Shown one piece after another: positions 24,739 through 37,549 of a stretch of DNA of 64,000 nucleotides; positions within the stretch are counted from its first letter, which is position 1; every line of letters begins with the position of its first letter. The notes beneath the pieces are model-generated. The model made no database searches. It was not told the DNA's origin and saw only the letters and a program-made list of their open reading frames with translations. The translations under genes were made by a program, and so were the position numbers. This DNA is from Leucaena leucocephala. Taxonomy: Eukaryota > Streptophyta > Magnoliopsida > Fabales > Fabaceae. Where the stretch lies: positions 8,804,001 through 8,868,000 of the forward strand of contig CM073518.1 of the NCBI GenBank assembly GCA_037074615.1, read 5' to 3'.

Positions 24739-26746
24739 AGTGCCTCTCAAAAACTAAAGTGAGAAGTAACCAACCACTGATCACAAAAGCTCTTCAACCT
24801 AGGTTCTGGATATAAACTGGTCCCTCCATGAATTTGAACATAATGGGTATATTCCAATTATTTAACCCATGCACTCTACTATTTACATTGTGACCCTAAT
24901 GATAATGGATTTGGACCTAATCACTAAGAGTGTATTGGCCTATATTTCAACAACTAGACTAGCAATATTATCAACCAATATTTTAAATTTATTAAACACA
25001 ATTGAATCGCCTTGTTTTGATGATAATAAAACTAGTCAAAAGATTGTTTTGTAGGGTTCATTGCATATCTAATGCCAAAAATGATCAAGCTTAAGAAGTT
25101 CTATATAAGGCTTGATATGAGCACATGTAGCATCTTATATAGGTCAAACAAGATATCCAATTTGGTGACCAAGTCCTACATCGCATCCAAGGTGGCATCA
25201 TACAATATAGCCACATCATAGATGGCATCCATAATGAAAAAGATTATGTCCATGTCAACCAGGAAGAGATCAAGCGAGCCCAAGATCCTCTTCATGACAT
25301 CAAGGTCCCAATCACTAGAAGCCCATAAAAGAGTGGGAGATTCAAGAGATTTGAGAAAACATTTGGACTTCAATTTGCTGAATTAAAGGTCCATAATGTT
25401 AGGTAGTTGTTGAGGGTGCAAATGGGTTCTTAACTATACATATTCATGTTTTTTATATGCTTTTACAATCCATAGAAGCTTGAGCTCATGGCAAAGCATG
25501 AAGATCCGTAAAAGTTGGTGTAACATAAGCATGGAAGAAAGCTTTTTGGCATGTTAGGTCAAGCAACAAGCCCATAATAGAAGTCTAATAGTTGTTTTGA
25601 GTCTTTTTGTGTCAATTTGAGTATTTTAATTATATTTTAGTATATACCGCCCAGACTCTACCAAAAATTATATTTTAGTGTATTTTAGCCCATCAAATGC
25701 AAATAAGCACGGAATGTGTCTAACATGTGACTACTTCATTAATAGGTGGTGTGTTTATGTTAATTGGGTTTTGTTTTTTCTAATTTTTATTGTATTTTCG
25801 CTTCTATTTTTTTATGTAGTTTATTTTATTAGTGTTTTAGGCTACTCTAATAGCTTATAATGGGCTTTTGTGCTTAAATTACTAAGTAGGGTGTTCATAT
25901 TAAGGTTTTCTATAATATTAATTAGCTCGTTTAGAAGTCTCTTATTTTCTTATGAGTACTTCATTATATATCCTATTCTAATACCTTGTTTCCTGGACCC
26001 TACTTTATCAACTTTTGAGATGTAATTTCCTTTATTTTATATATAATTGATTATTTTATATAAAAAAGAAGAGTTTAGAGTGAAGAAGAATTTACTTATT
26101 TGAATGAGCATTTGCTTGCTTGTTTTAATTCAAGGTGGCTTACCTATCTATGGCATTTGACTTATCTATTATGTTATTGTTTTTTAAGTTTCTTGTACGT
26201 GATTCCAATTTCTCTTTGAGTTTTCGTATCATAATCTCTTTAAATTTCCAGAATATCATTCTTCTACTCCATTTTGTGTTGAAGTAAATGTGAATTTCAA
26301 GTATTTACTATAATGATCAAATATTATCTTTTAGATATCATTTTCAACCCTCTACATACACTTTGAATTCGTGAAAATAGTTCAAGCATTCTTGCAAAAA
26401 AAATTCTAAACTTGAAACTATTTAGTTTATTGTAAAAAGTGTTTAAAGTGCTAAAATTTTGTAAACACCAAATTCACCCCTCTTGGATGTATTACATTTC
26501 TAACAAACACTTATTCAAATGTACTGCAATCACTAATTATAATTAATATTACAATAAACAATCCAATATCCAATGTAAATTATAATCGTTTTAGCTGCCA
26601 ATTTTAGTATTTTTCAATTAATTAAGAGAATTAGAAATAGTTGAATGAAATCCATTAGATTAGAAATTCTCAAGCTCTCGTGTTTCAATTGGTTAAGGTA
26701 TTTAGCTTGCCTCTCCAACTCCTTTTTGTGTATCATGAATAGCAGT
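24739..26746. other. Retroelement debris with gypsy-like fragment
   Basis: Mostly AT-rich sequence without intact frames. A plus-strand stretch at about 25240-25380 reads EEIKRAQDPLHDIKVPITRS before a stop, resembling the PITRSRAK linker found in plant gypsy gag-pol proteins. At 26468-26496 the sequence ATTCACCCCTCTTGGATGTATTACA-like end resembles an LTR 3' end. Neither gives a complete element. At 26665-26730 a tRNA-like A box (TTCAATTGGTTAAGG) hints at a SINE head. Confidence 0.35.
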
Positions 26747-29455
26747 TGTTTAACACCTTACTTTTGTATGTCTTAGAGATTATTAAGTAGCATTTAGAAC
26801 CACTTAAACATCTATTGAAGGTCAATTATAAAATCTGGAATTTCATTCTTCCCAGGTACTGTTCATAATGTAATTCTAGATTAGGCGACAAATTTTAAAA
26901 AATCATAATTAAATCTAAACAAATCGAAACGAAGTGGTTCAAAAGACTACTCGAAGATAACATATTGAAATTTAAGAGACAAATAAGTTCATAACCAAAT
27001 GCTCAATAAATAAGTACAATTGAATCATCAAATATTACTATTTATTTGGTAAAAAATTCTAAAAACAGATTCTGATCCCTGAATTTAGAAAATTTATTCT
27101 CTTTGTACAGATATATGAATAAGGGGATCTTGGTGTCCAAACTAAGTTTGACATGTTAACTAAGTGTCTATAAAATTTCATATATTTATTCTATCATTTA
27201 CTATTTTCATAAATAATCACAACTGCACTGCTTTTTAAGCATACATTGTACATTCCAATCTTAAATACACTCATAACAAATTCATATCTCATCATACTAT
27301 CTAATCCCTAACTTCTCTTCATGCTTCCTCATCTTCTTTCATCATACATGAACATATTGGGATTGAGATTACATGGAGGGGGGAGATTTCTAGGGAAATC
27401 TTAGTAGCAAATGGTACTAAACAATGCATACATCAATGTAAATATTTGCGCTTGCTTGTGAGAGTGTTAACATTATGTAATGTGCATGCTTCCATGTTAC
27501 ATATGAAATAAAATTGGCCAAAGTAAACATAGAAACAGAGCTTCAATCTTATATACATATGCAATACAATTCAACTTAGCCATAGCACGACCAAGCATAA
27601 CATCTAATACACACAAGTTTAGGATAATTTACTACCTTATTGCTTTACTTTCTTTATTCTTTTCCATGTCCTCTTTCCTTGCTAAGTGGCTGCCTTCTTG
27701 AGTCCACAAAACAAAGCCTAAACATCACATATTCATTCATTCATTCATTATCATCCATTTCAATTGGCATATAAAAACATTAGAACATTGAAATTCCATC
27801 TCCCTCTGTCCAGAACAACCTTGGACGAAAGGCCCACAAAATGGGAAAATGGAAACTATACAATTAATCCAAGCAATAACCATCAATCTAAGCTTGTCTA
27901 AGCTTTAGTTTCATGTCTCTAACTTCAATTTCTTCTTTTCCCAATATTTTATAGTTCTAGACAGTAGTACAACATAGAAAATATCTCACTTTTCTTCCAT
28001 TAAAACCCTAAGTTCAAGCCCCCAAATTAAAGGAAAATAATTTAGGATATATTGCTTACCTTAAATCCTAGCTATCTTGAACTTTGGTACCTTGAATTTC
28101 TCTTGTATTAACTTGGCTTTTCACTTGTGAAACACCTCCCTAAGGTCTCCTTTGTGCTCACGATTTGTATAGAAAATGGGCGGGCATTTATCAGCAAAAA
28201 GCTAGGTGAATGGATGGTTGAGATTTCTTGGTGTACTATTTGATCAAAGGGCTCATATTCATTCTTGCATCAAGCTTGCCTTATAAACCAAAAGGTGACA
28301 TCATCCATGACATCATCAAGGCCAGCTAATATTCCATATGGCTAAATTCCAAGGGAAGAAGCATCTAGGAAAAATTCCAATCTTATTCAATACCAGCCCA
28401 GTCCAATTTTCCAAAAACTAGACTGTTCTCTAAATCTAATTTTTCTGAGATTCCATAATATGTTTTCTGATCTTAAATCTAGTATCCAGATTCTTTCTAC
28501 CATTGAAATTCTTGGACTGTGTCTAAACTTAATTATTGATCCCATGACAAATTACTAAAATGCCCTTAGTACTTCTTTATTTACTTTAATAAGTCTAGGG
28601 CATTATCGTATTTTCACACATCACCAGAGTATTCCCTAACCCTAGTCAACTATTTAGATAACCCTCCTTGATTGTCTAACCTTGTTGAAATGGCTAAATT
28701 GTCATCCATTAATCTCTTGCTCATTGTACATTATAGTGGCATACACAGTTGTATTTTTGTAATTTTATATTTTTCAGCGTCTTTATAAACACTGGCCCAT
28801 ATACCTATCTGAAAATGTTATTATGCTTATAAGGCGCCATTTTGGGCCTTCTACGTGGTCTCTTGCCTTCATGGGCTCTACTCCCAATAAATTCTTCTAA
28901 AAAGTATTTATCGGGTATTTTATTTCATTATAAATTCTACATAACTCCTTTTTAAATTCTGTTAGTTTTATAAATTCTTATATTAATTATAAAAATTTAC
29001 TCTAAATTTCATCTAATTCTAAGGTCCAAAAGATACTGTATTAATTTCCCAATCTTCAAAAATTCATATCAATTTATCGGGATCTCAAATCAAAATTATG
29101 TTTTGCGTTAAACTAATCAGAATAATTTTCTCTATTTATTAGTAAAATTCGGGACTAAAATGATTCCAAGCAATTTTGGGCATTTTCTAGCTTAACTTTC
29201 TTATAATTATCATTTTGCCCTTGAACTTTTGAAAATTATACTTTAGGCCCTCAACTTTTCATAATTACACTTAATGGCCTAAAGCTTATGTCTACTTCCA
29301 TTTTACATCATGGAACTTTTAGGGTTTTCAATTTAGTCCCTCTCCTTAATACCTTTGTCTAATCATTATTTTTGTTCTCTATTTATTATTACAATCATTT
29401 CCAAATCTCTTTCCTCTATCAGTCTTATCAGATAGAGAAAAATTAGGATGTTACA
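26747..29455 (-). mobile_element. Long-LTR family LTR, boundary duplication unclear
   Basis: Left edge near TGTTTAACACCTTAC, right edge AATTAGGATGTTACA, length about 2.71 kb. The body matches the minus-strand LTR at 31350 throughout (AGCATTTAGAACCACTTA, GGGATTGAGATTACATGG, TTACCAAAATGCCC-like blocks). The flanks do not give a clean 5-bp duplication: AGCAG on the left and AGCTA on the right share three positions. It may be an old solo LTR, or one end may be recombinant. The TATA position has decayed to CATTTATCAG at about 28195. Confidence 0.75.
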
Positions 29456-29552
29456 AGCTACAACAAAGGAATAAACATATTCCCTTTGCTAGTAAAGTGA
29501 AATTATAAAAATCTAATTAAGTAGAGTGGCCATCTTCATATTTAAGTATATT

Positions 29553-30525
29553 CACTATTAGAAAATATAGCTTTAACGAAGCTACAATAGCCATCGTTAA
29601 AAAAAAGGCAGTGGTATTTTTGTAATTAAGTTACTGAAAGTTTACTTTTAACCACACTTTTTTAAATAACCACCATTAAAAGTTCTTTTATAGTGTTATT
29701 TTGTGAAACTACAAAAAAACTGCCATAAAAATTTCTTTTAATTGTGGTGATTTTAAAAAATTACCGTTGAAAGTTGTTTTTCGATGGTTTTGAAAATACC
29801 ATGATAAAAAGTTTCAAATTTTAAACCTAAAACCTTAATGAATAGTTTCACAGTCTCACTTTTCACTTTATACCATTATGGTCACTCACCTCTGTGCTAC
29901 TCCAGGGCTCAACAACAACCAAAGATAAGTAATTTCCTCTAGTTTTCTGTGTCACCACCCAATCCATCACCATCATACTCGTCATCGCTATTTGTAAGTT
30001 TTCTTTTCTCTTCACCATCTTTCTCTTCACTCCTTCAACCTTGCACTCGTTTGAATCTCTTCATCATCTTGTCAAAAGGAGCTTGGAGAGCTTTAATGAC
30101 AAAAGCTTTCTGTATCTTCAACTTTTTTGCCAGATCTATGACTTCTTCTCTAGATTCAATAGAATGCTTTTGGTGAGGCTAGCCGTGGTGGCTAATGTGG
30201 GTGGTGGCAGATGGATCTTGTTGAAGGTAGATTTAATGGAAGAAGCTTCTGGATCTTCAATTTTTGCACCAAATATTTGACATCTTCTCTAGATCTAGTA
30301 TGAAGCTTTTGACAAGTATGGCCGTGGTGGTTGATGGTGGGTGTTGGATTGGTGACTTTTCACTGCAGTTAATAATATAACTACTATCAAAAGTTAGTTT
30401 CCACGGAAGTTACAAAACCACTGTGAAATCCTTCAACTTATTATGGCGATAGCATTGACGGCACCTCTAAAACAATTATGAAAAGTCCTTTTTAACTGCT
30501 GTAAAAAGCCTTTTATGTAGTAGTG
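29553..30525 (+). mobile_element. Non-autonomous CACTA element
   Basis: A 973-bp element starting CACTATTAGAAAA and ending TTTTATGTAGTAGTG. The 3-bp flanks are ATT and ACT, one mismatch. Subterminal regions are rich in AAAAGT/ACTTTT and CCGTTAAAA-type motifs. The inside (about 29830-30060) is similar to the 5' part of the larger element at 30981, including a TCACAGTCTCACTTTTC-like stretch and a CATCACCATCAT tract followed by GTAAGT. It therefore looks like a deletion derivative of that family. Two short overlapping frames inside encode no known domain. Confidence 0.7.
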
Positions 30526-30980
30526 ACTCAAGTTCTTAAGCTAAGTAAATCCAAAAGACAAAAAAATATACCAAAGTTTCCAACTTCATAATCCCAAACA
30601 CAATTCTCAAGCTTACTAATGCATTCATCAACTTCAATTGCAAACAATAAATTATTAATTTGAAAATAAGATTTTGGCAGGGTTCTTCCCTTAAATCTTG
30701 GACGTCCCAAACTTCTAACGAGCATGAATTAATTGAACATTTCTAAAACAACATATATGCATACTTGTATAAATTTTAGAAGACCACTCAATATAAATCA
30801 TACTCAAATTCTATAGAAACCTAGAGCAATTTTTTAATTTGAGAAACATATGTTAATTTTATAGATAGAATAAAGAATTATTACTTACTCCAAGTTAACT
30901 AAAGTTTTGTACCCTCACAATTTCAAGCATAAGACTAACAACAACAAGGAAAATATTCTAAAAAAATGGTAATGAAGAAG
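30526..30980. other. Spacer between the two CACTA elements
   Basis: AT-rich sequence. One 65-codon minus-strand frame (30725-30528) has no recognised similarity and no coding signature. Confidence 0.5.
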
Positions 30981-31349
30981 CACTACCAAAAAAAAGACTT
31001 TTCACGGCTCCCATTTAAGGTGGTTATTGAAAAAGTAGTCGTGAAAAAAATGGTGGCGATATTTTTGTAAATAAATTGTTGTTTAAAATCTTCTAATGGC
31101 TGTATTTCTAAAAAATATTTATGTAAGTAGTCCAACCCAGTTAGAAAAACACGCTTGGAGTAAAATCTTATAACAACATTTTAAAAAATATCGTGGTAAA
31201 TAGTTTTAATGGTGGTTTTATTATAAAAAATATAAAAAATAATTTTCGATACGTTTTTTACTAAAACCACTATTAAAAGTAATCATATTTGAACAAAACC
31301 CTATCTCAAATAGTTTTCACAATTTCACTTTCGCTCTGTCGTTGTGGTC

Positions 31350-34330
31350 TGTAACATCCTTATTTTCATACATCTTAGGGACTATTCGGTAGTATTTAGA
31401 ACCACTTACATAACCTTTAAAGTCTATTAGCTAAATCTAGAATTTTTACTCTTGGCGAGTTACTGTTCATATGGTATTCCAGATTAGGCGATGAATTTCA
31501 AAAAATCATAATTAATTCTAGAAAATTCTAAATGATGTTGTTCAAAATTTTACTCGAAGATAGCATCTTTAAATTTAAGGAAAAAATAATTTCTTAACCA
31601 AATGCTTAGCCAATGAATATAGTTTAATCGTTAAATATTACTGTTCATTTGGTCAAAAATTCTGAAAACAGATTCAGGTCCCTGATTTAAAAAATTTGTT
31701 CTCTTTGTACAGACATCAAAATAAGGTGTTCTTGGTGTCAAAAGAAAGCTTGATATGTTAACTTAATTTTTCTAAAATTTTATATATTTATTCCATCATT
31801 TACTATTTTTATTACATCATAAAATTGTTACTTAAACTGATCATACAACATCATTACTTGCAACAATTCTTCACATAACATCATATAACATTTACATTGA
31901 CCAATCCCTAACTCCTTTTCATGCTTCTTCATCCTCTTTCACCATTCATAAACCTGTTGGGATTGGGATTTCATGGATGGGGTGAGATTTGTGGGAAAAT
32001 CTCAGTAGCAAACGGTACTAAACAATGCATGTATTAATGTAAATACTTGTGCTTGCTTGTGAAAATGTTAACATTGTGTAATGTGCATGCATCAATGTAT
32101 CATATGAAATACAACTGGCCAAGGTAATCATAGAAACAAAGCTTCAATCATCTACACATATGCACACAATTCAACAAAGCCATAGCACAATCAAGCATAA
32201 CATTCAATAAATATAAGTTTAGGGTAAGTTTACTACCTCATATACTTGACTTCCTTTCACTTTAACTTTGCTCTTTCTTCTTACTTCTCCTTGATATGTG
32301 ACTGCCTATTTTGAGCACACCAACAAATCCTAACATCACATAATCATCCTTTCATTACCATCCAACTCTCTTGAACATTAGACTTACTTTAACTAACTTC
32401 CTTTAATCTTTATCAATTGACTTGGACTTTGAATCAATTGATATCTTGACCTTACCCTACACAATTTCATCTTTTGAATCCATTTATGAGCTTAGAATCA
32501 TGAAATTCCAGTTCTCATGCACTGTTCTGGACAGAATTGAAAAATATGCATAATTCTTCAAAAAATTATCATTTCGATTCCAATGCTTCCAAAGTTCCAA
32601 AACCTATCCAATCCTACACAAAATCATCATATAAACTCAATGGAAGCATTAGATCATTGAAATTACATCTCCTTCTAACATGAAAAGTGCAGACTAAAAG
32701 GTCTCAACTATGTCAAAGTCAAGAATATCAACTTGATTCTACAACCAATCATCTAACTAGCTTGTTTAAGCTTTAATCACATAACTCTAACTTTAATCTC
32801 TTCTTTCTCCTTTCATCTAGGGTTTTGGAAATCACATATACCCTAGAAAAAACTCAACTTTCTTCCATGAAAACCCTAAGTTCAAGCTCCCAAATCAAAG
32901 GAAAATAAGCTAGGATATATTGCTTACCTTTAATCTCTAGCTTGCTTGAACTTTGGACCTTAGATTCTTCTTTGTCTTAGCTTGAGTTTTCATTTTGACA
33001 TAGCTTCCACAAGAATTCCATGAATTACAGTTTTGGGTAGAAAAATGGGGGTATTTATAGAAAAATCTCATGGAAAATGAATGGCCAAGATCACTTTGCG
33101 CACTATTTGATCTAATCGCTCACATTTATCGTTGAATTTAACTTTTCTTAAAATCTAAATATGACATCATCCATGACATCATCAAGGGATAACTCATAAG
33201 GACATGTGGCAAAATTCCAAAGGAGCAAAGCTTCTGGAAAAATTCCAGTCCAATCCGGTATCGGTTCAGTCCGATTTTCCAAAAATCAGATTATTTTCTG
33301 AATCTAATTTTTCTGAGATTCCATAATACGCTTTTTGACCTTAAATCTATTATCCGAATTCTTCCTACTATTGACATTCTTGTACTGGGTCTAAATTTAA
33401 TCACAGATCCCTTGGTTTACCAAAATGCCCCTTAGTTATTTTTTATTTACTTTAATATCTCAAGGACATTATCATCTTTCACACCTCATCAGAGTATTCC
33501 CTGACCTTGGTCAACTATTCTGGGAACTCTCCTTAACTGTCTAACCTTAGTCACATGACCAAAATACCCCTCGTCTATCTCTGGCTCAATGACAAAACAT
33601 AGTAGCATACTCAGTGGTATTTTGATAATTTTATATTTTTCCATGTCTTTATTAGCCCTGGCTCACATACTTGTCTAACAATATTATTGGGCCTATAAGG
33701 AACCATTTTGGGCCTTCTACATGATCCACTGCCTTCGTGGGCTCAACTCCTGAGAAATTCTCCCGAAACATATTTATCGGGTGTTTTAATTCACTGTAAA
33801 TTCCATAATAAATTCTATAGAACTCCTTTTTGAGTTCTTTTATATTCATAAATTCTCATATTAATTATAAGAATTACTACCAAATTTCCTCTAATTTTGA
33901 GATCAAGAGGATATTGTAGTAATTTCCCTTTCTTTAAAAATTTATATAAATTTTTCAGGACCTCAAATCAAAATTCTGTGTTACGTTAAACTAATCAGAA
34001 TAGTTTTTTGTATTTATTGGGAAAATTTGGGACTGAACTGATTCTGGGCATTTTTGGACTTTTTTTAGCTCAACTTTCTCATAATTGCCATTTGCCCTGG
34101 AACTTTTGAAAATTATGCTTTAGGCTCTCAACTTATCATAATTACACTTAATGGCCTAAAGTTTATGTCTACTTTACATTTTGTACCATGAAACTTTTAT
34201 ACTTTTCATTTTAGTCTCTCTTCTTTAAACCTTCATCTAATCATTTTTTTCTCTATTCATCATCACAATCTTTTCCAAACCTCTTTCCACTACTAGTATT
34301 ATATTGATAGGGAAAAATTAGGATGTGACA
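31350..34330 (-). mobile_element. Solo LTR inside the CACTA element
   Basis: A 2981-bp LTR from TGTAACATCC to AGGATGTGACA with perfect TGGTC duplications (31345-31349, 34331-34335). Minus-strand TATAAATA is at 33052-33060. No internal domain. It is a good full-length reference copy of the subfamily also seen at 26747, 42604 and 48355. Confidence 0.94.
33052..33060 (-). promoter_or_regulatory. LTR TATA box
   Basis: CTATAAATACCCCC on the minus strand of the solo LTR. Confidence 0.65.
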
Positions 34331-34369
34331 TGGTCCCCTACATTGCGCCCCACCATCATAAACCTTAAT

Positions 34370-35673
34370 TATAATATCCCAATTTTCAGGCCCAGAGACT
34401 CAGAAAGTAGCCTGAAATAGATAAGTTACCAGACCCCTTTGAGCAGAAGTTTCAGAAACATATAGAGGATTTTTAAGGACTAAATTATAAATAAGTGAAA
34501 GTATAGGGACTTATATGTAAATAGTAAAAGTCCCTAGGGGCATAATGGTCATTTTGGAAAAGAAAGGGACTAAAGTGAAGGTCTAAAAGTTCCATGGTAT
34601 GAAATGAAAGTAGACACAAGTTGTGGGCCATTAGGTGTAATTATGAAAAGTTGAGGGACTTAATTAAAAAGAGGCAAAATGGTAATTATAGAAAGTTGAG
34701 CCTAAAGTGGCTAGAATTGCTTGGAAGCATTTCAATCCCAAATTTCATCAGTAGATGGAGAAATTTGTTTTGATTAAGCTAGCCTAATATAGAAGTTTTA
34801 TTGAAGTTCTAGATAGCTGATATTTATCTGATAGTATGAAAGTTATCTAAAATTTTATCAAACCTTATGGACCTCAGACATAAGTAAAAAGTTACATTGA
34901 GGTGCGTCCTATGAATTCAGAGGTCAGGGAACTGATGAAACTCCAAAAGGAGTTCTGTAGGAAAAGTTATTCCTGTTTTAGTGAATTTTGACGGGAGTTT
35001 GTTCACACCCGATATCCGATTAGGAAACTTAAGCAGTAAGCAAGCTGGGACTGAATGAGCTTAGATGATATCTCAGGAGGCCTATGATAACACCAAGTGA
35101 GGCCCAAGCCCATGATATCAGTTCATCGATTAAAAAGGCCAGTGTCTAGAAATATTCAGAAAAAGTGCCAAATTACAAAAATACCCCTGTTATAAAATAA
35201 TTAAAAAATAAGTAAATGGCATTTTAGTCATTATACCCAGGTCAAAATGTCAAAGAGAGCTACAAGAGTAGTAGACCAAGGTCAGGAAATATTCTGTTGA
35301 AATATGAAAAGACAATAATACCCCTAGAATTAGTAAAGTAAACAAAAAGTAACCAAGGGCATTTTGGTAATTTTCCAAGGGATCTGTAATTAAGTTAATA
35401 CCTAGTCTAAGAATATCAATGGAAGGAAGAATCTGGATACTAGATTTAAGATGAGAATATATATTATGGAATGTCAGAAAAATTAGATTAAGAAAATAGT
35501 TTAGTTTTTAGAAAATTGGATTGAGTTGGTACAAGATTGGACAGATCAGACTTGAGGTTTCTAGAAGCGATGACTCACCAAGTGAGGTGTCCCAAGAGAC
35601 CCACCAAGGCGCCACCTAGCATGCAAGGATACTGTTTTTGAGAAGATGGAACTTAGGAAAGTAAGGTATGACA
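34370..35673 (+). mobile_element. Internally deleted LTR, plus orientation
   Basis: The start TATAATATCCCAATTTTCAG aligns with TGTAACACCCCAATTTTCAG of the LTR at 38394. The end AGGAAAGTAAGGTATGACA aligns with that LTR's terminus. The body follows the reference for about 1.25 kb, up to a CACCTAGCATG block, and then jumps to the last few bases. About 1.6 kb including the TATA box and leader is therefore missing. Flanks TTAAT and TTTTT match at three of five positions. Confidence 0.65.
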
Positions 35674-36444
35674 TTTTTTCAACCGTAGCTTAAGACTGAA
35701 TTTTGCCTCAAGTTTTCATCACCACCACTCACTACGTCATCGTCGCCATCGTCATTAGCGTAAGTCATCATTCTCTTTCCGGTTTTGCATTTCCTTATTG
35801 TTTTTCATTTGTTTATTTGTTTAATCTTTAATAAATTAAGTGTGCTATGCTTTATTTGTGTTTAAGACTTGATTTTTAGTAGTTTTACCTTGTTAGAATT
35901 ATTCCTATTTTGTATATAGTTGTGTTATGCAATTTTGAGTAATAAATAGTTAGGATTGGAGCCTTTTGTTGTTAATTGGCATGAATAGCTTATGTATTGG
36001 TTATGGAATCATTGAAATAGTTATAAAACCATGTTTATGGTATTATTTTTCATGTTATTTTGATTTTTCATTTTTTTAATATATTTATTTGGTATTTTTG
36101 TGTTAACTTTTATTTGAGCAATATGAATATTATTTAGGAAAGTTATAAAGTAAGATAAAAGCTTTGTTTAACAAGAAACTTGCATGTCAAGTTTGATGGA
36201 TAACCAACTTTATTTGAGTTTTCATTTTGAACTCAGAACTTTTACTCTAAAAGGAGTTTTTTTTCTTCAAATTGTTGTGGAATGAGGTTTGTTGAGTTTC
36301 ATTGATATTGTTAATTGATTTGAATTTTGTTTAAATTATTTGGGATTTATTTTATTTAAGGGGAAAATTTGCCAAAATTTTTATAAAATAAAGAAGGCAT
36401 TCCCCTTAATTTGACAATTATGCTAAATGACTATATGTAAAACA

Positions 36445-37549
36445 ATGGATCGTAGTTGGATGAAAGTTAGGAGAATTAGCAAGGAATGTGAAGATGGGTT
36501 GAAAGTTTTCTTGAGTTTGTTCAAGGGAATGCTACTAAATGTAGAATAATGATAGGTTGCATTATTGCCCTAGTATCAACTGTTTAAACAATAACCGACT
36601 AAGTATTCCTAAGATAAGAGAGCATCTTATCTGTGATGGGATAAATTTAAGGTACATAAATTAGATCTAGCATGGTAAAATTAGAGAATCATTTATCTAG
36701 AAAGGATAAAGTTGTGATAGAATTCTGGATATGTTTCGTGATATTGGGGATGAATCCTTTACATAGTTCTATTTGAAATGTGAAAGCTTGAGCAGTGATG
36801 CAGAGACACCTTTGTACCCGAGGACTAAAGATGACTACACAAGGTTGACAACTATGTTGCAATTGATGAACTTCAAGGCAAGAAATGGTTAGACTGATTC
36901 TAGTTTCAAGGAATTGATCGAGTGCTGAGTGATTTGTTTCCTATAGGGAATTAACTTCCAAAAGGAATATATAAGGCGAAGAAAATTGTGTTGGATGGGT
37001 TTGTCATACAAGAAGATACATGTGTGCCACAATGACTGCATTCTATACATAAATGACTATGAAGGGCTGAATAAATGTACTAAATGTGGCACTTCAATAT
37101 ATAGAATGAAGAAAGACGAAGGTGATTATGGTGAGATGACCAAAGGTCATCCTTTCAAGGTTTTATGGTATCTTCCAATAATACTATGGTTTAAGCGTTC
37201 ATTTGCTAATGCCATAAAATTAAAGAACCTTATATGAAATTCCAATTGGAAAATAAATGATGGACAACTTCATCACCCACTTGATTCTCCTCATTGGAAG
37301 ACAATGGATACAAAATTTCCTAAATTTAGTAGTGAGCCAAGAAATTTTAGGCTTGGCCTCTGTACGGATGGAATCAATCTATATGGTAATTTTAGTAGTA
37401 GACATAGTGCTAGGCTAGTTTTCCTCATGATTTACACCTTGCCTCCTTGGTTGTGTATGAAGCGAAAGAATACCATGTCTTTGATGATCTCGGGTCCAAA
37501 ATAGTTGGGAAACAATATCAATGTGTACTTGAAACTTTTGATTAAGAAC
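36445..37549 (+). pseudogene. CACTA transposase (TNP2-like) pseudogene
   Basis: Start ATG at 36445 gives MDRSWMKVRRISKECEDG, the usual N-terminus of En/Spm TNP2-type transposases, then a stop at 36544. Downstream, in changing frames, come INCLNN and KIREHLICDGI, followed by SSDAETPLYP, then KIHVCHNDCILY, NKCTKCGTS and VLWYLPIILWFKR (36986-37237). Then come PKFSSEPRNFRLGLCTDG, LPPWLCMKRK and MISGPK (37304-37501), and NNINVYLKLLIKN (to 37549). This order matches the first part of the transposase_21 family. The catalytic remainder is absent after 37550. Several stops and frameshifts make it non-functional. The family excises and inserts CACTA elements in the nucleus. Confidence 0.88.

Noticed and set aside
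23070..24743. Target duplication ATGGC/AGTGC around the LTR at 23075
   Set aside because: Only three of five positions match, so I do not call it a solo LTR.
26742..29460. A clean 5-bp target duplication around the LTR at 26747
   Set aside because: AGCAG and AGCTA match at only three positions, and shifting the left edge by one base does not help.
29949..30280. Two overlapping plus-strand frames of 75 and 79 codons
   Set aside because: They lie inside the non-autonomous CACTA element, have no recognisable domain, and probably reflect a leader-like stretch without stops.
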